Shown: one piece after another, positions 1-9,985 of the stretch
Layout: each line of letters opens with the position of its first letter
How positions within the stretch are numbered: position 1 is the stretch's first letter
Assembly: GCF_023091865.1 (NCBI RefSeq)
Contig: NZ_JAHXDI010000004.1
Location: 434,001 to 498,000 of the forward strand
Source of the DNA: Chromohalobacter moromii
GTDB taxonomy: Bacteria; Pseudomonadota; Gammaproteobacteria; Pseudomonadales; Halomonadaceae
Direction: 5' to 3'
DNA: 64,000 bases
The notes under the pieces: generated by a model
The model's database searches: none
What the model was told of the DNA's origin: nothing
What the model saw: only the letters and a program-made list of their open reading frames with translations
Translations under genes and position numbers: made by a program

Positions 1-1236
1 ATGCGTATCAGCACCGTGACGATGTACGAGCAGGGCGTTTCGGCGATGAACCGCCAGCAAGCCGATTTCGCGGATGTCGGTCAGCAGATCGCTTCCGGCA
101 AGCGCGTGGTGAATCCGTCCGACGATCCGCGTGCCGCCTCGCGTGCGGTGGGGGTATCGCAGTCGCTGGCCGTCAATGCGCAACAAGAAAGTAGCCGAGT
201 GACCGCGCGTAACTCGCTTAGCCAAGAGGAAAGTGTCCTTAATAGCGTCAGCGATGCTATCGGTTCGGCCAAATCACTGGTTGTACAAGCCGGTAACGGC
301 ACCTTGAGCGACGCCGACCGCGAGTCGCTGGCCTCCGATCTCGAGGGTGCCTATGAAACGCTGATCGGGCTTGGCAACACCACCGATGGTAATGGCACCT
401 ACTTGTTTAGCGGTTATCAGGATAATGCCAAGGCCTTCTCGCGCACCGATGCCGGTGGCGGCGTCGATACCATAAGCTATGAAGGCGATCAGGGCGTCAA
501 AAAACAGAAGATCGATGCCGAGCGCTCGATGAACACTAGTGATACGGGTTCCGACGTGTTCATGAAGTTCTCGTCGGGCAGCGAATATATCGCCGAAGCC
601 GGTGAAGGCAATACGGGGAGCATGACCTTCTCGGGGCCGGATGTTCGTGATGCTGCTGCTGCGGGCTATGGTGATGCATACGAGATCTCGTTCGCTGAAG
701 ATGGCGGTGATCTTGAATATACCGTTACCAATACCAACACCGACGAATCAGTTACGGCTGAGTACACCGATGGCGAGACCATCGAATTCGGTGGTCTGGC
801 GCTGACGATGGAAGGCGAGCCGGCAGACGGTGATTCGTTGAACGTTACGCCGGGTGGCGATATGGATGAGCAGCAGGCCAGCCTGTTCAAGACCATCGGC
901 GATACCATCAATGCCTTGCGCCAGCCTGTCGAGACCGACGCCGATCAAGCCGCGCTCGACAACACGCTGTCTACCGCGAGCCGCAAGCTGGATGCCTCGC
1001 TGGATAACGTGCTGACCACACGGGCTTCGGTCGGCGCACGCATGAACGAGCTGGACGCCTTGGACGATGTCGGCGGCAACCGTGAGATTGCCTATGAGCA
1101 GACGCGCTCCGATCTAGTCGACCTGGATTACAATTCGGCGATTTCCGATTATATGCTCAGCCAGGTAGGGCTGCAGGCGTCACAGAAATCGTTCGCCGAT
1201 ATTCAGCAGATGTCCTTGTTCCAGTATCTGAACTAG
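1..1236 (+). CDS. flgL: Flagellar hook-associated protein 3 (hook-filament junction)
   Basis: FlgL forms the junction between hook-associated protein FlgK and the flagellin filament. The 411-aa product begins with the FlgL-type N terminus (MRISTVTMYEQ) and has the flagellin-like coiled-coil region with SGKRVVNPSDDP near residues 32-43. It ends with the conserved D0/D1 C-terminal helices (YNSAISDYMLSQVGLQASQ). The middle is an acidic, variable domain. The ATG is at base 1, so its ribosome-binding site and the expected upstream flgK lie outside the window. The gene converges on the fliR end of the minus-strand flagellar block and is followed by a strong terminator. Confidence 0.95.
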   Translation: MRISTVTMYEQGVSAMNRQQADFADVGQQIASGKRVVNPSDDPRAASRAVGVSQSLAVNAQQESSRVTARNSLSQEESVLNSVSDAIGSAKSLVVQAGNGTLSDADRESLASDLEGAYETLIGLGNTTDGNGTYLFSGYQDNAKAFSRTDAGGGVDTISYEGDQGVKKQKIDAERSMNTSDTGSDVFMKFSSGSEYIAEAGEGNTGSMTFSGPDVRDAAAAGYGDAYEISFAEDGGDLEYTVTNTNTDESVTAEYTDGETIEFGGLALTMEGEPADGDSLNVTPGGDMDEQQASLFKTIGDTINALRQPVETDADQAALDNTLSTASRKLDASLDNVLTTRASVGARMNELDALDDVGGNREIAYEQTRSDLVDLDYNSAISDYMLSQVGLQASQKSFADIQQMSLFQYLN

Positions 1237-1272
1237 GCTCGCTCAAGCGTCCTAAGGTTGGAGCCGGAAAGA

Positions 1273-1304
1273 AAAACGCCACGTCCGCAAGGACGTGGCG
1301 TTTT
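1273..1304. terminator. Bidirectional intrinsic terminator between flgL and fliR
   Basis: A 14-bp perfect stem (AAAACGCCACGTCC / GGACGTGGCGTTTT) with a GCAA loop lies between the convergent ends of flgL (+) and fliR (-). The U-tract is present on both strands, so it can stop transcription from either side. Confidence 0.9.
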
Positions 1305-1330
1305 GCATTCAGTGAGGTATTCAAACCTTA

Positions 1331-2116
1331 TTAACCACCCGCTAGACGCTGCACCACCTCCTGCATGGTATTCAGGCTGTCGCTGAAGACGATCTCCAAG
1401 AAGCGTAGCAGGTCCGGCATTAGCGTCATCATCAGCACGAGGCCGGTGGTCAGGGTCATGGGGAAGCCTATCGAGAAGATCGATAACTGCGGCGAGGCGC
1501 GGTTGAGTACGCCAAGCGTCAGGTTGATGATCAGTAGCGAGACGATCAAGGGCAATGCCAGGAGCACGCCGGACGTGAAAATTTCACTCCCCCAGTAGGC
1601 GATGAGCTCGCCGGCACTGCTATCCACTCTGGGACCGCCGATCGGTAGGGTCTGGAAGGAATTGGCGAGTATCTCTAGCGTCATCAAATGCCCGTTGAGC
1701 GCTAGGAACATGAGCAGAGTGATCATTTGAAAGATGCGCGACAGCACCATGCTGTTGCCCACGCCCGGCGTGAAAAAAGTGGCAAACGCCAGCCCCATCT
1801 GCAGACCGATGAATTCGCCAGCGGCCTGCACCACTGCAATGGTCACGCGCATGACCATTCCCATGGCGACGCCGATCAGTATTTCCTGAATCAGAATGCC
1901 GAGTGCTGCTACCGAGAAGATCGGCGTGTCGGGCATGGGGGGCAGCGTTGGTGCGATGACCATCGCCAGTAGCGCCCCTAGTACGATAGACACCTGGCGC
2001 GGTACGCCGTGCTGGTTCCAGATCGGGGTCGCCGAGAGGAAGGCCAGGATGCGCACGAACGGCCAAAAGAATAGCGTCAGCCATTCATGCAATTGGTCGA
2101 ACGTTACCTGAACCAT
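1331..2116 (-). CDS. fliR: Flagellar type III export gate protein FliR
   Basis: FliR is an integral membrane subunit of the flagellar type III secretion export gate, with FliP, FliQ, FlhA and FlhB. The 261-aa protein has the usual family length and about six hydrophobic segments. It carries family features such as the QMGLAFATFFTPG stretch near residue 105 and the SIGFPMTLTTGL region near residue 212. It is the last gene of the minus-strand series fliLMNOPQR and starts 6 bases after fliQ. No strong ribosome-binding site precedes its ATG, suggesting translational coupling. flhB does not follow it; flgL converges here. Confidence 0.95.
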   Translation of the reverse strand: MVQVTFDQLHEWLTLFFWPFVRILAFLSATPIWNQHGVPRQVSIVLGALLAMVIAPTLPPMPDTPIFSVAALGILIQEILIGVAMGMVMRVTIAVVQAAGEFIGLQMGLAFATFFTPGVGNSMVLSRIFQMITLLMFLALNGHLMTLEILANSFQTLPIGGPRVDSSAGELIAYWGSEIFTSGVLLALPLIVSLLIINLTLGVLNRASPQLSIFSIGFPMTLTTGLVLMMTLMPDLLRFLEIVFSDSLNTMQEVVQRLAGG

Positions 2117-2122
2117 GGGTGT

Positions 2123-2392
2123 CTAGCTGACCATCGTGGGTAGGTTCTGAAATAGCTCGCGGGTAAAGTCGACGATCGTTTGGATCAGCCACGGGCCTGC
2201 CACGACCAAGGCACCGAAAACGCCCAGTATCTTGGGGATGAAGGTCAAGGTCATCTCGTTGATCTGCGTGGCCGCTTGAAACAAGCTGACCAACAGGCCG
2301 ATCAACAGGGCCGTCATCAGTAGGGGACCGGCGAGCATCAGCGTGACTTTCATGCCCTGGTACGCCAGTCCCATGACCATTTCGGGGGTCAT
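2123..2392 (-). CDS. fliQ: Flagellar type III export gate protein FliQ
   Basis: A small 89-aa membrane protein with two transmembrane helices, starting MTPEMVMGLAYQGMKV. It matches FliQ in length and in the AATQINEMTLTFIPKI segment. FliQ assembles with FliP and FliR into the helical core of the flagellar export gate. It lies 64 bases downstream of fliP and 6 bases upstream of fliR on the minus strand, as in the standard fli operon. Confidence 0.94.
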   Translation of the reverse strand: MTPEMVMGLAYQGMKVTLMLAGPLLMTALLIGLLVSLFQAATQINEMTLTFIPKILGVFGALVVAGPWLIQTIVDFTRELFQNLPTMVS

Positions 2393-2456
2393 GGCAGCGT
2401 CTCCTTAATATCGGTGGCAAGGGCGTCCTCGGTGTACGCTCATGCCGTATATCGGC

Positions 2457-3233
2457 CTACATATAGAAGCTTTGGGCCAGCGAGCCGATGAGCAAATTCC
2501 AGCCGTCGACGAGCACGAATAGCATGAGCTTGAAGGGCAGAGAAATCGTCGCCGGTGGCACCATCATCATCCCCAGTGCCATCAATACACTGGCGACCAC
2601 CAGGTCGATGATCAGAAATGGAATGAAGATACTGAAACCGATCTGGAACGCGGTCTTGAGTTCGCTGGTCATGAAGGCAGGCACCAGCAGGCGCATCGGG
2701 ACATCTTCGGGGCCCTGCATTTCATCGGCGTCGGCCATGCGCGCGAAGAGCGCCAGGTCGGTTTCGCGCGTCTGGGCGAACATGAACTCGCGAAACGGCT
2801 GACTGCCTTGCTTCATGGCTTGCTCGAGGCTGATCTGATCCTCGGAGAAAGGCACCCACGCTTGTTCATGCACGCGGTCGATGACCGGCGACATGATGAA
2901 AAACGTCATGAACAACGCCAGGCCTAACAATACTTGGTTGGGCGGCGTCGACTGGGTGCCGATGGCCGTGCGCAGCAAGCTCAACACGATGATGATGCGG
3001 GTAAAGCAGGTCATGCCCAGAAGCAGCGCGGGCAAGAAGGCCAGCGAGCTGAGCAGGAGCAACGTCTGCAGGCTCAACGACCAGCGTTGACCGCCGTCGC
3101 CGGTGGGTTCGGTGACAATGCCCGGAATTTCCTGACCCCAGCCCAGCGCGGGCCAGACAAGCAACAGCAATGCCAGGCCACGACGCAGCATGACGGCGAC
3201 GTCTATCCGATTGAGCATGGCAGCGACGTTCAT
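2457..3233 (-). CDS. fliP: Flagellar type III export gate protein FliP
   Basis: FliP is the main pore-forming subunit of the flagellar export gate. The 258-aa protein has a cleavable signal sequence (hydrophobic stretch ending ALGWG near residue 33), which is typical of FliP. It then carries the family motifs [17 protein letters not shown] near residue 75 and [17 protein letters not shown] near residue 185, followed by C-terminal membrane helices. Its ATG overlaps the fliO stop codon by 4 bases (ATGA), indicating translational coupling. Confidence 0.96.
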   Translation of the reverse strand: MNVAAMLNRIDVAVMLRRGLALLLLVWPALGWGQEIPGIVTEPTGDGGQRWSLSLQTLLLLSSLAFLPALLLGMTCFTRIIIVLSLLRTAIGTQSTPPNQVLLGLALFMTFFIMSPVIDRVHEQAWVPFSEDQISLEQAMKQGSQPFREFMFAQTRETDLALFARMADADEMQGPEDVPMRLLVPAFMTSELKTAFQIGFSIFIPFLIIDLVVASVLMALGMMMVPPATISLPFKLMLFVLVDGWNLLIGSLAQSFYM

Positions 3234-3706
3234 CGATCGGATTCCTTGTCCGCAGTAGCGTCGTCCTGAGATCGCGCGGCAGGTGAGTGCGACGATTTGC
3301 GTCCGATATTCTGCGCCAGCGCTTGGCGAAAGCGTTGGGCGAAGCTGCCGCTAAGCGGAGCCGGGGACTCCGGTGTCGGTGCATCGCTCGTCTCGGCGGC
3401 GGGCATATCCTTGAGCAGATTGACCTGGTTGCCGCCGACGCCGAGTACCAGCCAGCGTCCTTGGATCTCGACGACGGTAACGCGCTCGCGCTGGCCGATG
3501 GCGGTGTTGGACACCACCTTGACGTGCTGGGACGCGCGCAGACGCCCCGGTGTCAGTCGGCGCAGCAGCCAGGCACACAGCAATATAATGGCGACGATCA
3601 GCGCCAGGGAGAGGGTGGTCTTGCCTACCCAGGCCATTCCCATTGCGGCGTCACCGCCACCGTCGAGCGAGACGGCCGCCTCGCGTGCGCTGTCGGCGAC
3701 GCTCAT
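3230..3706 (-). CDS. fliO: Flagellar biosynthetic protein FliO
   Basis: FliO is a scaffold needed for assembly of FliP in the export gate. The 158-aa product has one transmembrane helix (about residues 28-49), followed by the FliO domain with [19 protein letters not shown] and [14 protein letters not shown]. The C-terminal tail is Pro/Ala/Ser-rich and poorly conserved. It overlaps the fliN stop by 4 bases and the fliP start by 4 bases. Confidence 0.9.
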   Translation of the reverse strand: MSVADSAREAAVSLDGGGDAAMGMAWVGKTTLSLALIVAIILLCAWLLRRLTPGRLRASQHVKVVSNTAIGQRERVTVVEIQGRWLVLGVGGNQVNLLKDMPAAETSDAPTPESPAPLSGSFAQRFRQALAQNIGRKSSHSPAARSQDDATADKESDR

Positions 3707-4245
3707 TTGTTCAGCTTTTTGACGCGTTCCGAGGGCGTGATGATCTCGGTGATGCGGATGCCGTACTTGTCATCCACGACCACGACTTCCCCCTGCGCTA
3801 TCAGGTAGCCGTTGATGAGAATATCCATGGGTTCGCCGGCCAGGCCATCCAGCTCGATCACCGAGCCTTGGGCGAGCTCGAGCAACTGCTTGATGGTGAT
3901 GCGCGTACGTCCTAGCTCCACGCTGAGTTTGACCGGGATGTCCATGATCAGCTCGAGATCGCGCGGCGTCGTGCCGGCTGCGCCTTCGTCGAGCTGCTTG
4001 AACACTTCATGGTCGGCGTTTTGCGCGCGTGATGCGTTTTCGTTCGACGTGATTTCGGCGCTTTCTTCTTCTTCAGTTGACTGCTGCTCGGCCATTGCCG
4101 CCGCCCACAGGTCTTCTTCCGCGTCGGCGGCGCTTTCATCCGTGCTCTTGGATGGATCGGTATCCTTGGACGCATCTTGCTCTGCCATGGCGTCGGCCCA
4201 CTCGTCCTCTGTGCCTTTCTGATCGGGGTTCTTGGAATCAGTCAT
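3703..4245 (-). CDS. fliN: Flagellar motor switch protein FliN
   Basis: FliN is a C-ring component that controls motor switching and docks the FliH-FliI ATPase. The C-terminal half has the SpoA/FliN domain (VKLSVELGRTRITIKQLLELAQGS and IDVLVN-like MDILINGYL). The roughly 100-residue N terminus is rich in Asp, Glu, Ser and Ala, making the protein 180 aa against about 137 aa in E. coli. I chose the ATG at 4245 because AGGATCC lies at ribosome-binding distance and because it overlaps the fliM stop by 8 bases, a spacing seen repeatedly in this cluster. The upstream in-frame start at 4266 has no such support. Confidence 0.94.
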   Translation of the reverse strand: MTDSKNPDQKGTEDEWADAMAEQDASKDTDPSKSTDESAADAEEDLWAAAMAEQQSTEEEESAEITSNENASRAQNADHEVFKQLDEGAAGTTPRDLELIMDIPVKLSVELGRTRITIKQLLELAQGSVIELDGLAGEPMDILINGYLIAQGEVVVVDDKYGIRITEIITPSERVKKLNK

Positions 4246-5254
4246 CTTTCGGATCCTTCGCTGCAACTTGGCTCGAGCCGTGTTCGATGAGGTGCCGAAC
4301 GCGCAAGGCGCGTTGGGATTTTTGGCTGCCGTAATCGCACGTCATCACGGGAATACCGTCGACGCTGACATTCACCGCCTCGGGTAATTCGATGGGGATG
4401 ATGTCGCCCACCGACAGCTGGGTGACATCCCGCAGGCGCAAGGGAATGTCGACGAAATCTGCAGTCAGCTCCACGTCCGAGTGGCGGATCTCATGAGCCA
4501 TGCGCGCCTCCCACTGCTGCTCCTCGTCGGGATGCGTGTCGTGCAGGGGGCTGGCAAGCGTGTCGCGGATCGGCTCGATCATCGAGTAGGGAATGCAGAT
4601 GTTGAACTCGCTGGAGAGATTGCCGACCTCAACGTGAAAGGTGCTGTTGACGACGATTTCGTTGGGCGAGTTGGTGATGTTGGCGAACTTCACCTGCAAT
4701 TCCGAGCGTGTGTATTCGATATCCAGGGGATAGACCGATTTCCACGACTCACTATAGCCATCCAGCGCCAGCTTGAGCATGCGGTGGATGATGCGCTGTT
4801 CGGTACGCGTGAACTCACGTCCCTCGGATTTGGTGAGGAAGCGTCCGTCCCCGCCGAACAAGTTGTCGACCACCATGAAGACCAGGCTAGGGGGAAATAC
4901 CACCAGCGCCGAGCCACGCAACGGCTTCATGGTGATCAAATTGAGATTGGTGGGCACCGGCAGGTTGCGCGAGAACTCGCTATAGCTTTGATAGCGAACG
5001 CTTTCGACCGTGATGTCGGCGCTACGCCGCATCAGGTTGAAAAGCGCCACGCGGAACTGGCGGGCGAAGCGTTCGTTGATGATGTCCAGCGCATGGAGCC
5101 GCTCGCGTATGATGCGATGCTGCTTGGCGGGATCGAACGGACGCACCTTTCCCTGGCGCGAAGTATCGTCTTCCTTCGCGCTATCTTCGTCACCGCTCAC
5201 GCCCTTTAGGAGCGCGTCGATCTCTTCCTGCGAGAGCAGATCGTCTTGGGACAT
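4238..5254 (-). CDS. fliM: Flagellar motor switch protein FliM
   Basis: FliM is the C-ring protein that binds phosphorylated CheY and sets the direction of rotation. The 338-aa product starts with the CheY-binding peptide (LLSQEEIDALLKG, residues 5-17). It continues with the CheC-like middle domain (PTNLNLITMKPLRGSALVVF) and ends with a SpoA-like C-terminal domain. Length is normal for the family. It lies between fliL, which ends 6 bases upstream, and fliN, which overlaps it by 8 bases. Confidence 0.96.
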   Translation of the reverse strand: MSQDDLLSQEEIDALLKGVSGDEDSAKEDDTSRQGKVRPFDPAKQHRIIRERLHALDIINERFARQFRVALFNLMRRSADITVESVRYQSYSEFSRNLPVPTNLNLITMKPLRGSALVVFPPSLVFMVVDNLFGGDGRFLTKSEGREFTRTEQRIIHRMLKLALDGYSESWKSVYPLDIEYTRSELQVKFANITNSPNEIVVNSTFHVEVGNLSSEFNICIPYSMIEPIRDTLASPLHDTHPDEEQQWEARMAHEIRHSDVELTADFVDIPLRLRDVTQLSVGDIIPIELPEAVNVSVDGIPVMTCDYGSQKSQRALRVRHLIEHGSSQVAAKDPKDD

Positions 5255-5260
5255 GTCGTC

Positions 5261-5734
5261 TTATTGCACAATGAATTCGGAAAATAGCACGCCGGTGACG
5301 TCCAGAGGCGGCTGCGGCTCGGCTAACGGTTCGTCGAACAGCGTCAGAATCTGATTGGCAAGGCGTTGCTTGCCCTCGGGCTTGACGAGAGCGCCGGCTT
5401 CTTGGCTGGAAAGCAGCATCAGCAAGCGGCTGCGAACCTCCGGCATGTATTGCTCGAGAACCTCTTTCGTCTTGTCGTCGCCCACCTTCAAGGAGAGTCC
5501 TACATAGAGTAGGCGGTCACTGTATTCATCGTCCTGCAAGTTGACCGTGAACGGTTCGATCTTGACGAAAATCGGCGCCGGCGCCTCCTCAGGCTCGATC
5601 GGCTCTTCGTTGGCCGATGCTTCCTGGCGCGAGTCCATGAGCAGGTAGACGCCAATGGAGCTACCGACCGAGAACAGGACAATCAGGAGTCCTATTAGCC
5701 ATAGAGACTTGCCGCGCTTATTGGTTTTGGCCAT
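5261..5734 (-). CDS. fliL: Flagellar basal body-associated protein FliL
   Basis: FliL surrounds the stator complex and supports torque at the flagellar base. The 157-aa product has a basic N terminus, one transmembrane helix (about residues 12-32) and a periplasmic domain with PFTVNLQDDEYSDRLLYVGLS, typical of FliL. It is the first gene of the fliLMNOPQR run. A 154-base gap separates it from fliK and holds a candidate sigma-54 promoter. Confidence 0.93.
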   Translation of the reverse strand: MAKTNKRGKSLWLIGLLIVLFSVGSSIGVYLLMDSRQEASANEEPIEPEEAPAPIFVKIEPFTVNLQDDEYSDRLLYVGLSLKVGDDKTKEVLEQYMPEVRSRLLMLLSSQEAGALVKPEGKQRLANQILTLFDEPLAEPQPPLDVTGVLFSEFIVQ

Positions 5735-5813
5735 CGTTTATGTCATTCGCTTCGGCGTAGATGAGTGGACCGAGTATGGCGATAGGAAGCGCTATCCGAT
5801 TGCTCGAATAGAA

Positions 5814-5829
5814 AGCTTCACGCACGCCA
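5814..5829 (-). promoter_or_regulatory. Candidate sigma-54 promoter for fliL operon
   Basis: On the minus strand TGGCGTGCGTGAAGCT has the GG and GC dinucleotides of -24/-12 promoters separated by exactly 10 bases. It keeps TGGC at -24 but only part of the TTGCW box. It is about 80 bases upstream of the fliL start, in the only sizeable gap of the minus-strand flagellar block. Sigma-54 control of such middle flagellar genes is known in Pseudomonas and Vibrio, so this fits, but the match is partial. Confidence 0.45.
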
Positions 5830-5888
5830 CTTCGGGCTTTGTCGAACGTCTACCGTGGACGTCTCTCACGTGTTATCGGCAGCTAGGC

Positions 5889-7271
5889 TCAGGCATAAAG
5901 GCTAATTCCCGAAGACGCGATATATTGCAATGGCGTCTCGTTTAGGCTCGGCATGTCAGCGTTCGCGTCACCGGCGGCGAACAATCCACCTTGAGCATCA
6001 CCCCGGGAGCCGGGCTCTCCCTGTTGCTCACCGGATTGCTGCTGGAACTGGTCCTGCTCACCGACGGAGGTTTCGCCCAAGGCGATGCCGCTATCGGCGA
6101 GGGCTTCACGCAATTGCGGGATCGCTGCTTCAAGGGCGTGACGCACGGCACCGTGAGCAGAGAAGAACTGCAGGTTGGCCTGCTGCTGATCGCCCATCTT
6201 GAGCGAGACGCTCAATGGACCGAGTTCAGCGGGATGCAGCCGCAATTCGACCTGTTGGTCACCGCGCTGTGCCATGCGCACGACCTGCTGACCGAGCGAC
6301 TGTCCCCATTCGGCCATGCCGACCTGGGGGGTAAGTGTTGCGGTGGCGGAGGCACCGGCGGCGCTGGCTGCAGCACTGGCATTGGCGGCGGCACCGGTGG
6401 TGGCATTACCCGTGGCGGCATTGTGGCCCAGGTTGGTGAACAGTGACGAGTCACTGCCCTGACGCTCCAGGCCCTGCTGGCCGGTCAGCGTGTCGCCACG
6501 TTGTGCATCGGCGACGGCCTGCGCCTGTTGAACCAGGGTGGCACTGAAGGCGGCCGTCGGTGAGATCTGGCCATTGCCTTGTGACGAAGCCTGGCCCGAC
6601 GCGCTTTGTGCATTCTGCATCAGTTGAGCGAGGGACTGAGTGTCTTGGCCGGTACTTGTATTCGTGGCGGCGTTGGTCAGCCGCGCCATGAGGTCCTGGC
6701 GCGAGAGGGTATCGCCGGCACCGTCCCGCATGCCGCTGGAGGATTGTTGAATGAGCAGCATGCGCTGCTGGATGTCATTGAGCGACAGATCGCCACTTTG
6801 ACTGGCCAGCATGCCGGCACCGCCCTGAGCTTGGCCGGTGCCGGTAGTCATGGCATTCGTCGGCAGCTGCGCGGCGAGTAGGGCCGCCAGCGCGTCATCG
6901 GTGAGTTTTGAATCATCGCCGCCCAACGTTTGCTGTATTTCACCCAGGCGTTGAGTGAGAGCCTCTAGTTGGCTGGCATCACCGCTTTCGAGCCAGTCGC
7001 TGAGCAGCTTGGCGTCATCGCTGTCTTGCATCATCTCGTTGAGCGCCGTGACGAGACCGCTGTCGTCTTGGCTGGCGGTGTCCTGCGAAAGTAAGTCGGT
7101 GCCGGCATCGCTTTTGGCGTCCGAGCCGCCACGGGCCTTGCCGAGGAGGCTTGCGAACGGAGAGGCACTATTGTCGGCATTCTTGCCGCCACGCGTCTCG
7201 CTCGCATTACCGAGGTTGGTCGCGGAGGCTTGATTACCGCCTTGAAGGTTGTTGAGCAGGGCAATATCCAT
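5889..7271 (-). CDS. fliK: Flagellar hook-length control protein FliK
   Basis: FliK measures hook length and switches export specificity from hook to filament proteins. The 460-aa product is Ala/Gln/Ser/Gly-rich and of low complexity over most of its length, as expected for the ruler domain. It carries the conserved FliK C-terminal core near residues 345-400 (VELRLHPAELGPLSVSLKM, LQFFSAHGAVRHALEAAIPQ, LREALADSGIAL). I chose the ATG at 7271 because GAGG sits 7 bases upstream, whereas the ATG two codons earlier is too close to it. It follows fliJ on the minus strand. Confidence 0.92.
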   Translation of the reverse strand: MDIALLNNLQGGNQASATNLGNASETRGGKNADNSASPFASLLGKARGGSDAKSDAGTDLLSQDTASQDDSGLVTALNEMMQDSDDAKLLSDWLESGDASQLEALTQRLGEIQQTLGGDDSKLTDDALAALLAAQLPTNAMTTGTGQAQGGAGMLASQSGDLSLNDIQQRMLLIQQSSSGMRDGAGDTLSRQDLMARLTNAATNTSTGQDTQSLAQLMQNAQSASGQASSQGNGQISPTAAFSATLVQQAQAVADAQRGDTLTGQQGLERQGSDSSLFTNLGHNAATGNATTGAAANASAAASAAGASATATLTPQVGMAEWGQSLGQQVVRMAQRGDQQVELRLHPAELGPLSVSLKMGDQQQANLQFFSAHGAVRHALEAAIPQLREALADSGIALGETSVGEQDQFQQQSGEQQGEPGSRGDAQGGLFAAGDANADMPSLNETPLQYIASSGISLYA

Positions 7272-7283
7272 GAGCATGCCTCG

Positions 7284-7781
7284 TCAAAAGCGGTTATTGG
7301 AATGCGTGGTGTTCGTCGACGTAACGTCGAGGCCACGATCGTTTTTCTGCCGACGCGACATGCGCGCCGACATCTCATCGAAGAGCTGCTGCTCACGCCG
7401 TGTGGCGCGTTTTTGTTCGACCTGTTCGCGGCGTGACACCAGCGTATCGTAAGTGTTGAGCTTGCGCCGCTCGCCTTGCCACGTTTCTTGCTGACGGTCG
7501 AGCTGGCGTTGCTGGTCGTTGAGCACTTTGCGCTGGCTGGCGATGGCCTGATCGAGGGAGGCCAGAAACTGTTGGTAATTGTGCCAGTTGGCGGGCTCGA
7601 TGCCCTTTTCCATGCTCTTGTCGAGGCGCTGACGGTACTCGTGCCGATAGTTCAAGAGCTGGTCCAGGCGCTGCTGGGTTTCCTGCAGACTGCGGCGGGA
7701 ATGTCCCACCGACTGTGCTGCCTGATCGCAGGTTTCCTGCGCCAGCTCCTTGAGCGTGGAGAGCGGTGAGCGTGCGTTCAT
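7284..7781 (-). CDS. fliJ: Flagellar export chaperone FliJ
   Basis: FliJ is the coiled-coil central stalk of the flagellar export ATPase and an escort for chaperones. The 165-aa product is highly charged and predicted almost entirely coiled-coil. It has the typical RRSLQETQQRLDQLLNYRHEY and NWHNYQQFLASLDQAI segments. AAGGAG lies at good distance before the ATG. It sits between fliI and fliK, the standard order. Confidence 0.9.
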   Translation of the reverse strand: MNARSPLSTLKELAQETCDQAAQSVGHSRRSLQETQQRLDQLLNYRHEYRQRLDKSMEKGIEPANWHNYQQFLASLDQAIASQRKVLNDQQRQLDRQQETWQGERRKLNTYDTLVSRREQVEQKRATRREQQLFDEMSARMSRRQKNDRGLDVTSTNTTHSNNRF

Positions 7782-7815
7782 GAGAGCTCCTTACCGCGAT
7801 GCAGAGTGAATGTCA

Positions 7816-9222
7816 TCAGCGCGTCTCCGGAAATAGCGATGCCAGGGCGTCCAGCGTCGCAGTGACATCGGCTTGTTCGTAGATTCCCTGCTGGAGGAAA
7901 CCTTCGAGACGCGGATAAAGCGCGACGGCGCGGTCGAGCTGCGGGTCGTGCCCCGCAGCGTAAGCACCGACGCTGATCAGGTCGCGATTACGTTGATAAC
8001 GCGAGAAAAGCTGCTTGAAGCGGTTCGCTCGGCGCTGGTGAGCGCCCTCGGTGATTTCGGTCATCGCGCGGCTGATCGAGGCTTCGATATCGATGGCGGG
8101 GTAGTGCCCGCTTTCTGCGAGATCCCGCGAGAGCACGACGTGGCCATCGAGAATGGCGCGTGCGGCATCGGCGATGGGATCCTGTTGATCGTCGCCTTCG
8201 GTCAGCACGGTATAGAAAGCAGTGATCGACCCGCCGCCGGGTTTGCCGTTGCCGGCACGCTCGACGAGCCCGGGTAAGCGCGCGAAGACGGACGGCGGAT
8301 AGCCTTTGGTGGCGGGCGGTTCGCCCACGGCGAGAGCGATCTCGCGCATGGCCATGGCGTAACGTGTCAGGGAGTCCATGATCAATAGGACGTTACGTCC
8401 TTCGTCGCGGAATCCTTCGGCGATTCGCGTGGCGTAGGCGGCACCTTGCAAGCGTTGCAGCGGTGAGACGTCGGCAGGCGCAGCGACGACCACGGCGCGC
8501 TCACGTCCCTCGGTGCCCAGGATGTTCTCGATGAAATCCTTGACCTCGCGGCCACGCTCGCCGATCAAGCCGACGACGATGACATCGGCCTGGGTGTAGC
8601 GCGACATCATGCCGAGCAACACACTCTTGCCGACCCCGGAGCCTGCGAAAAGCCCCATGCGCTGCCCACGGCCGACGCTCAACAAGCCGTTGATGGCGCG
8701 AATGCCGACATCGATGACGGACTCGATCGGCGCGCGGTCGAGTGGGTTGATGGGCCGCGTGTTTAGAGGCGCATGTGGGGCATTTTCCAGTGAGCCCTTG
8801 CCGTCGAGCGCGCGGCCGTTACCGTCCAGCACGCGTCCGAGGAGTGCGTCGCCAAGGGGAAAACGGCGTGCGCTGGCGGCATCGCGCTGATTACTGCCCA
8901 GCGTCAGCACGCGCGCCCCCGGCACCAAGCCCTGAGTATCGCCGAGCGGCATGAGAAACAGCCGGTCGCCGGCAAAGCCGACCACTTCGGCTTCGGCATA
9001 TTCGGTATGCCCATGCTGAGCGAGTTCGACCAGGCACGCGCTGCCCAAGGGGAGGCGCAGGCCGGTCGCTTCGAGTACCAGACCGGTGGCACGTACGATC
9101 TTGCCGTGAGGGCGGCGTGAATCCAGCCCCTCGATACGCAGCGCGACCTTACCCAGGGCGCGCTGCCAATGGGCGCCATGAGTCGTCTCGTTGTACGTGT
9201 CGGCAAGATGCGTCTCAGTCAT
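7816..9222 (-). CDS. fliI: Flagellum-specific export ATPase FliI
   Basis: FliI is the cytoplasmic F1-beta-like ATPase of the flagellar export apparatus. The 468-aa protein has a beta-barrel N-terminal domain, a Walker A loop ([11 protein letters not shown], about residues 190-200), Walker B ([13 protein letters not shown]) and the FliI/YscN signature [17 protein letters not shown] prefer the ATG at 9222 over the GTG one codon earlier because GGAGG is then at better spacing. This start overlaps the fliH stop by 8 bases. Confidence 0.97.
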   Translation of the reverse strand: MTETHLADTYNETTHGAHWQRALGKVALRIEGLDSRRPHGKIVRATGLVLEATGLRLPLGSACLVELAQHGHTEYAEAEVVGFAGDRLFLMPLGDTQGLVPGARVLTLGSNQRDAASARRFPLGDALLGRVLDGNGRALDGKGSLENAPHAPLNTRPINPLDRAPIESVIDVGIRAINGLLSVGRGQRMGLFAGSGVGKSVLLGMMSRYTQADVIVVGLIGERGREVKDFIENILGTEGRERAVVVAAPADVSPLQRLQGAAYATRIAEGFRDEGRNVLLIMDSLTRYAMAMREIALAVGEPPATKGYPPSVFARLPGLVERAGNGKPGGGSITAFYTVLTEGDDQQDPIADAARAILDGHVVLSRDLAESGHYPAIDIEASISRAMTEITEGAHQRRANRFKQLFSRYQRNRDLISVGAYAAGHDPQLDRAVALYPRLEGFLQQGIYEQADVTATLDALASLFPETR

Positions 9223-9985
9223 CACCGGCCTCCGAGCCCGTTGTCGAGGCAGGCGCGACGTGGCGCTGACGACGTTGATTCAACGCGGTTTGCCAACGCG
9301 TCTCGAGCGTGGCGTCGAGACCGCCGGTGGCGCTTTCGGCACGGCAACCGCCGCGCTGCAGCGAGGCGTCTTCATGCAGCGTCCAGTGAGCGGCTTCGAG
9401 CTCGTTGCCGACATGATCGTGGACCAGCGCCAGATCGTCGGGGTGTAGCCACAACTGAGTGGGGCCGTTTAGCACGGGCTCCTCGTGGAGTAGCTGGCGA
9501 ACGAGCGTCACTACATGCTCGGGCGTGGCGACCAATGCTTCGTCGGCTAGATGCTTGCCGGTGAGCATGGCCAACTCGACGAGTTGGTCGGCAAGTTGAG
9601 TGTCCATTGTATCCAGTGCGGCGCGGAACTCGTCGGCCAGTTGGCCGAGTGGGGCGAGGGCGTCGTCGAGCTGGCGCTTGGCTTCCTGATCGCCTGCCTC
9701 ACGCCCCTCTTGGAGGCCCTTTTCGTAACCCGCCTGGCGGCCTTCTTCGAAGCCGGCGTCGTAGCCTTCGCGATAGGCACTTTCGCGCGTTTTTTGGTGC
9801 AGTGCCTCGCGTTCTTCGATGAGACGCTGACGCTGCTCTCGCCGGCGTTGCTCAAAGCGTCGCGCACGGTCGAGCCGATCGCTGCCATCGCCACCGTCAT
9901 GCGGCAGCTCATCCATACGCCAGGGGCGCCAGCGTTGGTCGTCCGGCGTATGAATGACGTCGTCGGATAGCGGCTTGTCAGACAT
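9215..9985 (-). CDS. fliH: Flagellar assembly protein FliH
   Basis: FliH is the regulator and peripheral stalk of the FliI ATPase. The 256-aa product has a charged coiled-coil N-terminal half with the FliH GxxxG-type repeats ([18 protein letters not shown], about residues 74-91) and a C-terminal FliH/V-ATPase-E-like domain. The ATG at 9985 is preferred. The GTG at 9997 lies on top of the GGAGG sequence, while the ATG is 11 bases beyond it and overlaps the fliG stop by 8 bases. Confidence 0.92.
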   Translation of the reverse strand: MSDKPLSDDVIHTPDDQRWRPWRMDELPHDGGDGSDRLDRARRFEQRRREQRQRLIEEREALHQKTRESAYREGYDAGFEEGRQAGYEKGLQEGREAGDQEAKRQLDDALAPLGQLADEFRAALDTMDTQLADQLVELAMLTGKHLADEALVATPEHVVTLVRQLLHEEPVLNGPTQLWLHPDDLALVHDHVGNELEAAHWTLHEDASLQRGGCRAESATGGLDATLETRWQTALNQRRQRHVAPASTTGSEAGDD